From Pseudomonadota bacterium (GTDB lineage Bacteria > Pseudomonadota > Alphaproteobacteria > Reyranellales > Reyranellaceae): a DNA stretch of 54,588 nt. The notes beneath the pieces were generated by a model. It was not told where the DNA came from, ran no database searches, and saw only the letters and a program-made list of their open reading frames with translations. The stretch is taken from positions 1 to 54,588 of the forward strand of contig JAFEFG010000021.1 of the NCBI GenBank assembly GCA_018240685.1, written 5' to 3'. The translations under genes and the position numbers were made by a program. Below are positions 16,554 to 24,570 of this stretch, piece after piece; position 1 is the first letter of the stretch, and the number at the start of each line of letters is the position of its first letter.

Positions 16554-18185
16554 ATGAAGACCGGGCCGGCGATCGCCGATATCCTGAAGAAAGAGGGCGT
16601 CGAATATCTCTTCGCCTATCCGGTCAATCACCTGATCGAGGCCTGCGCCGCCGTCGACATCCGTCCCATCATCGTGCGCCAGGAGCGCATCGGCCTGCAC
16701 ATGGCCGATGCCATGTCGCGGCTGAGCAAGGGTCGCCGGATGGGCGTGTTCTGCATGCAGAGCGGGCCCGGCTCGGAAAACGCCTATGGCGGCGTTGCCC
16801 AGGCCTATGGCGAATCGGTTCCCGTGCTGGTGATCCCGCAGGGCTATCCGCGCCGCATCGCGCACGTGCCGCCCAACTTCAACTCGACCATCGCCATGGC
16901 GCACGTCGCCAAGCATTGCGAGCCGGTGACGTCGGGCAAGGAAGTCGCGAACATCATGCGCCGCGCCTTCAGCTTGCTCCGCAACGGCCGCGGCTCGCCC
17001 GTGGTGGTCGAGCTGCCGGCCGACGTCTACGCCGAGGAGGCGCCCGAGCCGCTCGACTACGAGCCGGTCGTCGTCACCAAGTACGGCCCCGACGCGACTG
17101 CGGTCGCCGCGGCGGCAAAGGCGCTGATGGCGGCCAAGCGGCCCGTCATCTATGCCGGCCAGGGCGTGCATTGGGCCGAGGCCTATGCGGAGCTGAAGGA
17201 GCTGGCCGAGCTGCTGGCCATCCCGGTCTGCACCAGCCTCGAGGGCAAGAGCTGCTTCGACGAGACCCATCCGCTGGCGCTGGGCTCGGGCGGCCGTGCC
17301 TATCCCAGGGCCGTGCGCAGCTTCCTCGACCGCTCCGACGTCATCCTCGGCATCGGCTGCTCCTTCACCGAGACCAACTTCGGCATCTCCATGCCGCAGG
17401 GCAAGACCATCATCCATGCCACGCTCGATCCGGCGCATCTCAACAAGGACGTGAAGATCAAGCACGGGCTGGTGGGCGACGCGAAGCTCACTCTGGCGGC
17501 GCTGATCGCGGCTTGCAAAGCCGCCGGTGCGACCAGGCGCGATGCGGCGGCGGTTGCCGCCGAGATCAAGCAGGTGGAGGGCGAGTGGCTGAAGGAATGG
17601 ATGCCCAAGCTCACCAACAACGACGCGCCGCTCAATCCCTATCGCGTCCTTTGGGACCTGCAGCACACGGTCGATGTCGCCAACACCATCATCACCCACG
17701 ATGCCGGCAGCCCGCGCGACCAGCTGTCGCCGTTCTGGAAGACAACGGCACCGCACACCTATATCGGCTGGGGCAAGACCACCCAGCTCGGCTACGGCCT
17801 GGGTCTTGCCATGGGGGCCAAGCTCGCCTGTCCTGACAAGCTCTGCATCAACGTCTGGGGCGATGCCGCGATCGGCTTCACCGGCATGGACTTCGAGACG
17901 GCGGTGCGCGAGCGCATCCCGATCCTGTCGATCCTGCTCAACAACTTCTCGATGGCGATCGAGCTGCACATCATGCAGGTGTCGACTGAGAAGTACCGCT
18001 CGACCGACATCTCCGGCGATTATGCTGCCATGGCCCGCGCCTTCGGCGGCTACGGCGAGCGCGTGACCAGGCCCGAGGACATCGTTCCCGCCATCAAGCG
18101 CGGCATCGAGCAGACCAGAAAGGGCGTGCCGGTACTGCTGGAGTTCATCACCTCGAAGGAAGTGACGATCTCGACCCCGAAATAG
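16554..18185 (+). CDS. Thiamine pyrophosphate-dependent enzyme (acetolactate synthase-like)
   Basis: 543 residues in three TPP-enzyme domains. The N-terminal Pyr domain has the catalytic Glu in VRQERIGLHMADAMSR (about residue 44) and MQSGPGSENAYGG. A central domain holds IYAGQGVHWA. The C-terminal PP domain has GDAAIGFTGMDFETAV and the metal-binding LLNNFSMAIE. GGAGGAGATCAAG precedes the ATG. Acetolactate synthases are longer by some 20-50 residues and keep other signatures, so a decarboxylase or carboligase of unknown substrate is the safer call. The TGA-containing redoxin gene follows after 21 bases. Confidence 0.9.
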   Translation: MKTGPAIADILKKEGVEYLFAYPVNHLIEACAAVDIRPIIVRQERIGLHMADAMSRLSKGRRMGVFCMQSGPGSENAYGGVAQAYGESVPVLVIPQGYPRRIAHVPPNFNSTIAMAHVAKHCEPVTSGKEVANIMRRAFSLLRNGRGSPVVVELPADVYAEEAPEPLDYEPVVVTKYGPDATAVAAAAKALMAAKRPVIYAGQGVHWAEAYAELKELAELLAIPVCTSLEGKSCFDETHPLALGSGGRAYPRAVRSFLDRSDVILGIGCSFTETNFGISMPQGKTIIHATLDPAHLNKDVKIKHGLVGDAKLTLAALIAACKAAGATRRDAAAVAAEIKQVEGEWLKEWMPKLTNNDAPLNPYRVLWDLQHTVDVANTIITHDAGSPRDQLSPFWKTTAPHTYIGWGKTTQLGYGLGLAMGAKLACPDKLCINVWGDAAIGFTGMDFETAVRERIPILSILLNNFSMAIELHIMQVSTEKYRSTDISGDYAAMARAFGGYGERVTRPEDIVPAIKRGIEQTRKGVPVLLEFITSKEVTISTPK

Positions 18186-18206
18186 GCCATCGAGAAGGAG
18201 GCCGGA

Positions 18207-19265
18207 ATGACCATCGTTCTGACACCGACCGCCGAGCACGACGTGGTTGCACGGGACGGGCTCTGGATGAGCGCAGCGGAGGCCGAGACCGTGACCGGCT
18301 GGACGCTGAAACCCGAAGGCATGTGCCGTGCCGAGGCCTGCGTTCCGATGCCGGCGTCGGCGCTTGCGGCCGGTGCCGTCGATGTGGAGGCATTCTGGAG
18401 AAAACTGGGCGGTCCGGTCGTCGGCAGCGACGCCGGTGACGTCTGGGCACTGGGCGCTCCCGCCGACGAACGCAATGCGGTACTGGAAGGACTGCAAGCG
18501 CCGGACTTCACGTTGCCCGATGTCGACGGTGTACCGCGCACGCTGTCGCAGCTCAGGGGTCGGAAGGTCTTTCTCGCTACCTGGGCCAGTTGGTGAGGGT
18601 GCCGTTTCGACTTGCCCGTGTGGCAGCAACTCTACGATGAGCTGAAGGACAAGGGTTTCATGGTGGTGGCCGTGGCTGAGGAAAGCCGCGGCGCCGATCA
18701 TGCGCGGCCCTGGATCGAGCAGGCGAAGTCCAGCTACTGGCAGCTGATCGATACCGAGCATCGGCTGAGCGATCTCTACAATCTCGTGAACGTGCCGCAG
18801 GCGATCTGGATCGACGAGAAAGGCCGCATCGCGCGGCCGCCCGAGACGGCCGGATCGACCGACCATTTCCGGCGCATGGATCTCAAGACCAGGACGATGT
18901 CGCCCGAAGACCAGGCGGAGCGGCTGGCTGCCCGACAGGCCTATCTCGATGCCGTGCGGAACTGGGTTCGAACCGGCAGGCATGCGATGGCGGCCGACAC
19001 GGCGCGGGCAAGCCTGCCACGCGTCACGCCGGAGATCGCCGAAGCCCGCGCGCGCTTCCGGCTCGGCGTCTGGCTGCGGCGGCACGGGCGCGCAGCTGAG
19101 GGCGATCGCCAGATGGCGGAGGCCAGTCGGCTTTATCCCGAGTCGTGGAGCATGTGGCGGCAGGCGGCCGACCTCGACGAGGTCGGCAAGGCCTCCGGAC
19201 CGGAATTCTGGGCTCGCGTCCGGGCGCTGGGAGACAAGCCCTACTATCCGCCGCCCAAGGTCTAG
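18207..19265 (+). CDS. Redoxin-domain protein with in-frame TGA, candidate selenoprotein (Sec130)
   Basis: One frame runs from ATG 18207 to TAG 19265 and is interrupted only by TGA at 18594-18596. Read through, it gives 352 residues with the thioredoxin-fold active site WASWUGCRFDLPVW, where U is the TGA and stands at the position of the first redox cysteine in ResA/TlpA-type proteins. The N-terminal third is unusual, the redoxin domain spans about 95-235 (QAPDFTLPDVDG, then VPQAIWIDEKGRI), and a helical TPR-like tail follows. Coding character stays intact for 220 codons after the TGA, which argues against decay. Downstream bases can form a stem TGCC/GGCA (18600-18603 with 18620-18623) of the kind needed for a bacterial SECIS. 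A Cys-to-stop mutation or sequencing error remains possible; selenocysteine machinery is not in this window. Confidence 0.75.
18594..18630 (+). promoter_or_regulatory. Putative SECIS-like hairpin after the in-frame TGA
   Basis: GAG (18595-18597) can pair with CTC near 18630, and TGCC (18600-18603) with GGCA (18620-18623), leaving an 16-base apical loop. Bacterial SECIS elements lie directly downstream of the UGA and are only loosely conserved. The structure is weak and was drawn by eye. Confidence 0.35.
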
Positions 19266-19280
19266 CGCATAGTCCGGCGC

Positions 19281-20606
19281 ATGAGACTGCGCTGGCGCGA
19301 TCTCGGTACGGCGCGTGCCGACCGGGCCCACGGCGCGACCGTCGAGGTCGCCGGCTGGCCCACGGGGGCGTGGGGCGTCGCCCGCGCCGACCATTTCCTT
19401 CTCATGGCCGAGGCGAATTGCTGCGCGGGCTGCGTGCCGTCCAATCCGCTCGCTGTCGTCGAAGTGCGGGCCCGGGAGCCGCTCGACTTGGACGCGGGTG
19501 CGATGCGCCTTTCGGGCACGTTGCAGGTCGTCGAGGGCGAGCACGATGCGTGGCGTTATCGGCTGTGCGACGCGCGGCCAGTGGGCGGCCTCACGCGCCG
19601 CCGCCTGCTCGCGGCGAGCCCGCTGGTTTGCCTGCCGGTGCCGGCGATGGCCCAGACGCCGCCTGGTGCGGTGGACATGCACACGCATGCCGGCAACATC
19701 ATAAAGGCGAGCTACGGTCGCGCTTCCTTGCTCGATGTGGCAGGTCCGATGCGCAAGGGTGGGCTGGCGGTGATCTGCCTTGCCATCGTGGCCGACAGTC
19801 CGATCATCCACGTGTCCAGCGGCCGTCTGCGCCCGGGCCGCGAGCCGCGACCGGGCGAACTCTACGAATTCAGCAAGACGCAGTTCGCCAAGGTCCATGA
19901 CCTGGCGCGCAGCCAATCGATGCCGCTGATCCGGACGACGGCCGATCTGCGCGCCGCGCAAGCCAGCCAGCCCGCCGTGCTCGTGACATCCGAAGGCGGC
20001 GACTTCCTCGAAGGGAAGATCGAGCGCCTCGATGAGGCGTATCAACGCTGGCAGTTGCGCCAGCTTCAGCTCACGCACTACCGGCCGAACGAGCTTGGAG
20101 ACATCCAGACCGAGCCGGCGGTGCATGGCGGGCTGACCCCGTTCGGTGCCGACGTCATCCGCCGCTGCAACCAGCTTGGCATCGTCGTCGACGTCGCACA
20201 CGGCACCTACGAGCTGGTGAAGGCGGCGGCATCGGTCACGGCCAAGCCGCTGTTGCTTTCCCACACCGGGCTGACACAGCGGCCCAACCCGTGGACACGT
20301 CTTGTCACGCCCGACCATGCCAGGGCGATTGCGGCGACCGGCGGCGTGGTCGGCATCTGGCCCGTGAACACGATCGCGGCCATCAGCTCCTATGCCGAGG
20401 GCATCTTCCGCATGGTCGATCAGATCGGCGTCGATCATGTCGGCATCGGCACCGATCAGCTCGGCCTTCTCGGGCCGAGTTCGCTGCCGAGCTATGCGGA
20501 CTTGCCGCAGCTCGTCGCAACCCTCCGCACCCGCTTCAGTGCCGAGGAGACCGCGAAGCTTCTGGGCGGCAACTACCAGCGGATCTTCGCGACGAGCGTG
20601 GGCTAG
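19281..20606 (+). CDS. Membrane dipeptidase-family (M19) protein with extra N-terminal domain
   Basis: 441 residues in two parts. Residues 1-100 contain a compact domain with HFLLMAEANCCAGCVPSNPL and a closing beta-strand region, resembling DUF3299-type domains. Then comes an internal Tat-like signal, TRRRLLAASPLVCLPVPAMA, and an M19 dipeptidase domain. Its metal ligands are suggested by DMHTHAG, SEGGDFLEG (bridging Glu), LTHYRPN and VDVAHGTYE. A GTG at 19581 just before the Tat-like stretch could start the peptidase by itself. In that case the first 100 codons would be a separate small protein in the same frame. The gene starts 15 bases after the redoxin stop and is likely cotranscribed. Confidence 0.85.
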   Translation: MRLRWRDLGTARADRAHGATVEVAGWPTGAWGVARADHFLLMAEANCCAGCVPSNPLAVVEVRAREPLDLDAGAMRLSGTLQVVEGEHDAWRYRLCDARPVGGLTRRRLLAASPLVCLPVPAMAQTPPGAVDMHTHAGNIIKASYGRASLLDVAGPMRKGGLAVICLAIVADSPIIHVSSGRLRPGREPRPGELYEFSKTQFAKVHDLARSQSMPLIRTTADLRAAQASQPAVLVTSEGGDFLEGKIERLDEAYQRWQLRQLQLTHYRPNELGDIQTEPAVHGGLTPFGADVIRRCNQLGIVVDVAHGTYELVKAAASVTAKPLLLSHTGLTQRPNPWTRLVTPDHARAIAATGGVVGIWPVNTIAAISSYAEGIFRMVDQIGVDHVGIGTDQLGLLGPSSLPSYADLPQLVATLRTRFSAEETAKLLGGNYQRIFATSVG

Positions 20607-20902
20607 CGGCTGCCCGCAGGCCGTCTGTTTCGGGGGCGGGTATTGGCCGCGCTGGAACCGGCAGCCTCCGACAGCTTGTGCGCATCGTTCGCCGTGAGGT
20701 CGAGCTCATAGACGGCGCGAATGGCCTTGGCCTTGTCCAGCGTGCGCGCCTGGAACGCCGTCTTGCCTTCCAGGGCGTGCAGCAACACGCCCTCGATCAA
20801 TTCGCCCAACGGCATGTCGAGGCTTTCGGCCAGGGCCTTCATCACCTTCAGCAGCCGCTTCTCGATCCGGATCCCGGTCTGGACTCGTTCGATCGTCTTC
20901 AT
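20603..20902 (-). CDS. Ribbon-helix-helix-like DNA-binding protein
   Basis: 99 residues. VQTGIRIEKRLLKVMKALAE, then SLDMPLGELIEGVLLHALEG, fit a short beta-strand plus two helices of the RHH fold. The tail is basic. The ATG at 20902 has no ribosome binding site. The 18-bp palindrome 20909-20926 is only six bases upstream, so the mRNA may be leaderless or the site may overlap the promoter, as in autoregulated RHH repressors. It overlaps the convergent dipeptidase stop by 4 bases and is divergent from the gene at 20948. The fold is inferred from pattern, not from a profile search. Confidence 0.75.
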   Translation of the reverse strand: MKTIERVQTGIRIEKRLLKVMKALAESLDMPLGELIEGVLLHALEGKTAFQARTLDKAKAIRAVYELDLTANDAHKLSEAAGSSAANTRPRNRRPAGSR

Positions 20903-20908
20903 GGTATA

Positions 20909-20926
20909 TATGTACCAAGGTACATA
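20909..20926. promoter_or_regulatory. Perfect 18-bp palindrome between divergent genes (candidate RHH operator)
   Basis: TATGTACCAAGGTACATA is a perfect palindrome: TATGTACC, two central A, GGTACATA. It lies in the 45-bp gap between the RHH-like gene (minus) and the small gene at 20948 (plus), covering the region where both promoters must lie. It is an obvious candidate operator for the RHH-like protein. Confidence 0.75.
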
Positions 20927-20947
20927 AACGGATTCAACGAGGGTTCC

Positions 20948-21385
20948 ATGTTTTCCGACGATGAAGCGGTGCGGCGCATCGGTCGCGCGTTCGAGGATTT
21001 GAGCCTGCCGGCAAAGGAATGGACGCACGCGGCGCATTGCGCGGCCGCCACGTACATCCTCGTCGAGCGGCGCGATCTCGTGGCCGAGCGCGACATGCCC
21101 GGCATGATCCGCCGCTACAATCTCGCCCAGGGCGGACGGAACACCGACACCGAGGGGTATCACGAAACCCTGACCCAGTTTTATCTGGTAGCCATCCGGA
21201 AGAAGCTTGCCGGTCTCGATGCGGACGCTGCCCTGCATGCCAAGGTCAATGCCGTCCTCTCCGGCCCCATCGGACAGTCTGATTTTCCCCTCAGATACTA
21301 TCGGCGCGAGACGCTCTGGAGCGCCGAGGCGCGGGCGGCGTGGCGGGCGCCGGATCTCCTGCCGCTCGAACAGCTGGCGGTCTGA
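20948..21385 (+). CDS. Conserved-looking small protein of unknown function
   Basis: 145 residues, ATG at 20948 preceded by GAGGG at 5 bases. I do not recognise a named domain. Marked features are PAKEWTHAAHCAAATYILVER, DMPGMIRRYN, DTEGYHETLTQFYLVAIRKK and a Trp/Arg-rich end. Regular helix-length blocks with His and Glu suggest an all-helical protein, possibly metal-binding. It is divergent from the RHH-like regulator across the 18-bp palindrome, so it is probably the regulated partner. It does not look like a toxin of a known type. Confidence 0.8.
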   Translation: MFSDDEAVRRIGRAFEDLSLPAKEWTHAAHCAAATYILVERRDLVAERDMPGMIRRYNLAQGGRNTDTEGYHETLTQFYLVAIRKKLAGLDADAALHAKVNAVLSGPIGQSDFPLRYYRRETLWSAEARAAWRAPDLLPLEQLAV

Positions 21386-21625
21386 CGTCGCTCGCTCTGC
21401 GACGTCGGAAGACCGGTGTCGGCGAGGCGACGGACAGCAGCAGGTCCGGCCGCGCCGCCCGGTCTTCCGGCAGCGGACGAACGCCGGCTCGACAACGTGC
21501 ACGTGGCGTGTCGGGAGAGGCTCACGACGCTGTGAAGCCGCGAGAGGGGATGCGCCTTCCAACGATGGTTGCCGCGCGCTACCGTTTCTCCACTCCCGCA
21601 CAACGCTCGATCCCTGGAGAACGCC

Positions 21626-22075
21626 ATGGCCGTCCTGAACGTCAATGGAAAGTCTCTCGAGGCCAACGCCGATCCGCGCACGCCGCTCCTGTGGGTGCTG
21701 CGCGACACGCTCGGCCTCACCGGCACCAAGTACGGCTGCGGCATCGCCCAGTGCGGTGCCTGCACCGTCCTCATCGACGGCGTCGCCACGCGCTCCTGCC
21801 AGGTGCCGCTGAGTTCCGTCGGCAGGAAGAAGATCACCACCATCGAAGGCCTCGCGCAGGGCGGCACGCTGACGAAGATCCAGCAGGCCTGGGTGGATCT
21901 CGACGTGCCCCAGTGCGGCTACTGCCAGAGCGGCATGATCATGGCCGTCACGGCGCTGCTGGCGTCCAAGCCGCAGCCGACCGACGACGACATCAACGCC
22001 GCCATCACCAACATCTGTCGCTGCGGCACCTACAAGCAGGTGCGCGAGGCGATCCACGCCGTCGCCAAGGCCTGA
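21626..22075 (+). CDS. Molybdenum hydroxylase small subunit, 2Fe-2S (IorA-like)
   Basis: 149 residues; ATG at 21626 with GGAGA upstream. The N-terminal ferredoxin-type cluster motif is YGCGIAQCGACTVL with a fourth Cys in TRSC. The second, all-helical cluster domain has CGYCQSGM and NICRCGTY. This two-cluster subunit carries electrons out of xanthine-oxidase-family enzymes such as isoquinoline 1-oxidoreductase. The large subunit follows after 15 bases. There is no FAD subunit gene, so electrons probably go to the c-type cytochrome encoded two genes later. Confidence 0.93.
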   Translation: MAVLNVNGKSLEANADPRTPLLWVLRDTLGLTGTKYGCGIAQCGACTVLIDGVATRSCQVPLSSVGRKKITTIEGLAQGGTLTKIQQAWVDLDVPQCGYCQSGMIMAVTALLASKPQPTDDDINAAITNICRCGTYKQVREAIHAVAKA

Positions 22076-22090
22076 GGCAGGGAGGACGTC

Positions 22091-24262
22091 ATGACGATCC
22101 AAACGTCTCTCGGCCGGCGCCACTTCCTGGTGAGCGGCGCTGCCGTCGCCGGCGGATTCTCGCTCGGCTTCCGCATTCCCTTCGATGAGGGCGCAGCGCA
22201 GGCCGCCGAGGTGAAGGAGGTCAACGCCTGGGTGGTGATCCATCCCGACGACAAGGTGGTCATCCGCATCGCCCGCTCCGAGATGGGGCAGGGCACGCTG
22301 ACCGGCCTGGCGCAGCTCGTGGCGGAGGAGCTCGAATGCGACTGGAGCAAGGTCACGACGGAGTATCCGACGCCGGGCGAGAACCTGCGCCGCAACCGCG
22401 TGTGGCGGAACTTCTCGACCGGCGGCAGCCGCGGCATCCGCGAGAGCAACGAGTATGTCCGCGAGGGCGGCGCGGTCGCGCGCGAGATGCTGATCGCCGC
22501 CGCGGCGGCGGAATGGAAGGTGCCGGCGGGCGAGTGCACGGCCGCCGATAGCGTCGTCACGCACACGCCGTCCGGGCGCAAGCTCGGCTACGGCCATCTG
22601 GCGGCGGCCGCGGCCAGGCTCGATCCGCCCAAGCAGGTGAAGCTCAAGGATCCGAAGGACTGGAAACTGATCGGCAAGCCCCTGAAGCGGCTCGACACGC
22701 GGGAGAAGGTGAACGGCAGCCAGATCTACGGCATCGACTTCCGCCTGCCCAACATGCTGGTCGCGACGGTCAAGGCGTGTCCGGTGCCGGGCGGCAAGCT
22801 CAAGAGCCACGACGCGGCCAAAGTCGAGAAGATGCCGGGCGTGAAGAAAGTCGTGGCGATCGACGGCAATGCCGTCGTAGTCGTGGCGGACACCTACTGG
22901 AACGCCCACACGGCGCTGGCGGCGCTGCCGGTCGAATGGGACACGGGCAAGTTCGGCGACGTGCAGCAGGACGCCATCACCGCCATGCTGAAGGAGGGAC
23001 TCGATGCCAGCGAGGCCTTCATCGGCAACAAGGCGGGCGACGCCAAGGCGGCGATCGCCGGCGCAGCGAAGAAGGTCGAGGCGACCTACGCCTTCCCCTG
23101 GCAGTACCACGCCACCATGGAGCCGATGAACGCGACGGCGCTCTACACGCCCGAGAAGTGCGAGGTGTGGTGCGGCACCCAGAACGGCGAGGCGGCTCTC
23201 GCCGTTGCCGCCGAGGCGGCCGAGCTGCCGGTCGCCAAATGCGACGTCTACAAGCTGATGCTGGGCGGCGGCTTCGGGCGGCGCGGCCGCTCCGACTACG
23301 TGCGTCAGGCGGTGCTGGTGGCGAAGCAGATGCCGGGCACGCCGGTCAAGCTGATCTGGTCGCGCGAGGAGGACGCCACCCACTGCCAGTACCATCCGAC
23401 CACGATGTGCAAGCTGACCGGCGGTCTCGATGCGTCGGGCAAGCTGGTCGGCCTGCAGGTGCGCATCTCCGGTCAGTCGATCCTGGCGTCCCTGTTCCCG
23501 CAGAGCCTGCAGAACGGCAAGGATCCGGCGACGTTCCAGGGCTTGCAGCCCGGCGGCCCGGAGGCGGCCTTCGGCTATGAGGTGCCGAACCTGCTGATCG
23601 ATCACGCCATGCGCAACCCCCACATCCCGGCCGGCTTCTGGCGCGGCGTGAACGTGAACCAGAACGCCATCTACGTGGAATGCTTCATGGACGAGCTGGC
23701 CGAGGCGGCGGGCCAGGACCCGCTCGCGTTCCGGCTCGGGATGCTGAAGCCGAAATACGCGACGGTGCTGAAGGCGGCGGCGGAGAAGGCGGGCTACGGC
23801 AAGCCGCTGCCGGAGGGGCACCATCACGGCATCGCGCAGGTGATGGGCTATGGCAGCTACGTCGCCGGCGTGGCGGAGGTGTCCGTCTCCGACGACGGCA
23901 CGCTCCGGATGCACAAGATCACCGCCGCCACCGATCCCGGCTACGGCGTCAATCCGTGGCTGATCGACCGCCAGGTCGCGGGCTCGTTCGTCTACGGCCT
24001 CTCGGCGGCGCTCTATGGCGAGATCACCGTGAAGGACGGGGCCGTCGAGCAGACCAACTTCGACAGCTACAACGTCATGCGCATCGACGAGATGCCGGAG
24101 GTCGCCGTCGCGCTGGTGCCGTCGGGCGGCTTCTGGGGCGGCGTCGGCGAGCCCACCATCGCGGTGGCGGCGCCGGCGGTGCTGAACGGCATCTACAAGG
24201 CCACCGGCAAGCGCGTCCGCGAGCTGCCGCTGATGAACCAGAACCTCAAGAAAGGGGCGTGA
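22091..24262 (+). CDS. Molybdenum hydroxylase large subunit, molybdopterin-binding (IorB-like)
   Basis: 723 residues with a Tat signal peptide (GRRHFLVSGAAVAGGFSLGF), so the enzyme is exported folded to the periplasm together with the small subunit. Seen are EMGQGTLTGLAQLVAEELECD, LGGGFGRRGRSDYV and GGFWGGVGEPTIAVAAPA, the last with the GxGE glutamate that acts as catalytic base in this family. Members oxidise N-heterocycles or aldehydes; the substrate is not predictable. The stop overlaps the next ATG (TGATG). The position before sulfur-oxidation genes is unexpected and makes the substrate an open question. Confidence 0.93.
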   Translation: MTIQTSLGRRHFLVSGAAVAGGFSLGFRIPFDEGAAQAAEVKEVNAWVVIHPDDKVVIRIARSEMGQGTLTGLAQLVAEELECDWSKVTTEYPTPGENLRRNRVWRNFSTGGSRGIRESNEYVREGGAVAREMLIAAAAAEWKVPAGECTAADSVVTHTPSGRKLGYGHLAAAAARLDPPKQVKLKDPKDWKLIGKPLKRLDTREKVNGSQIYGIDFRLPNMLVATVKACPVPGGKLKSHDAAKVEKMPGVKKVVAIDGNAVVVVADTYWNAHTALAALPVEWDTGKFGDVQQDAITAMLKEGLDASEAFIGNKAGDAKAAIAGAAKKVEATYAFPWQYHATMEPMNATALYTPEKCEVWCGTQNGEAALAVAAEAAELPVAKCDVYKLMLGGGFGRRGRSDYVRQAVLVAKQMPGTPVKLIWSREEDATHCQYHPTTMCKLTGGLDASGKLVGLQVRISGQSILASLFPQSLQNGKDPATFQGLQPGGPEAAFGYEVPNLLIDHAMRNPHIPAGFWRGVNVNQNAIYVECFMDELAEAAGQDPLAFRLGMLKPKYATVLKAAAEKAGYGKPLPEGHHHGIAQVMGYGSYVAGVAEVSVSDDGTLRMHKITAATDPGYGVNPWLIDRQVAGSFVYGLSAALYGEITVKDGAVEQTNFDSYNVMRIDEMPEVAVALVPSGGFWGGVGEPTIAVAAPAVLNGIYKATGKRVRELPLMNQNLKKGA

Positions 24263-24564
24263 TGCGGCGACGGCTGGCGGCGGCGCTGGCGGCTTCGCTG
24301 TTGTTCGCCGGCACGGCCCGGGCGGCCGACGCGCCGCCGGGTGCATGGTCGTGCACGGGATGCCACGCGCTTTCATCGGCGCCCTCGGTGCCGCCCAATC
24401 CGATCCCGGCGCTGACCGGCCGGCCGGCCGTCGAGATCGCCGGCATCATGCGCGAGTTCAAGAGCCGCGGGCGGCCGGCTACGGTAATGGGCCGCATTGC
24501 GCTCGGCTTCAGCGACGCCGAGATCGATGCCATTGCGGAATGGCTGGCCAGGCAGGATCACTGA
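24262..24564 (+). CDS. Small periplasmic cytochrome c (FccA/SoxE-like position)
   Basis: 100 residues with a signal peptide (RRRLAAALAASLLFAGTARA) and one haem motif CTGCH near residue 33; a Met in VMGRIALGFSD may be the distal ligand. The ATG at 24262 overlaps the molybdenum hydroxylase stop by one base and the FCSD flavoprotein follows after 6 bases. It could serve either neighbour: as cytochrome subunit of flavocytochrome c sulfide dehydrogenase or as electron acceptor for the molybdenum enzyme. Sequence alone does not decide. Confidence 0.88.
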   Translation: MRRRLAAALAASLLFAGTARAADAPPGAWSCTGCHALSSAPSVPPNPIPALTGRPAVEIAGIMREFKSRGRPATVMGRIALGFSDAEIDAIAEWLARQDH

Positions 24565-24570
24565 CAACCG

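Noticed and set aside
18594..18596. Split of the redoxin into two genes at the TGA
   Set aside because: Both parts are in the same frame, the active site would be cut in two, and the second part would start with a TTG inside the thioredoxin fold without a ribosome binding site.
18957..18983. tRNA T-loop-like GGTTCGAACC
   Set aside because: It lies in the redoxin reading frame and no cloverleaf can be formed around it.
13435..20438. Very long minus-strand frames (868 and 1315 codons) over cytochrome b561, MoxR, VWA and TPP genes
   Set aside because: They mirror real plus-strand genes with recognised motifs; composition (Arg, His, Leu rich) is typical of antisense reading.
20603..21385. Classical toxin-antitoxin pair
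   Set aside because: The genes are divergent and the 145-residue partner has no likeness to known toxins.
20927..24376. Minus-strand frame over the molybdenum hydroxylase genes
   Set aside because: Only its last 99 codons (20603-20902) have coding character and a start; the rest is antisense.
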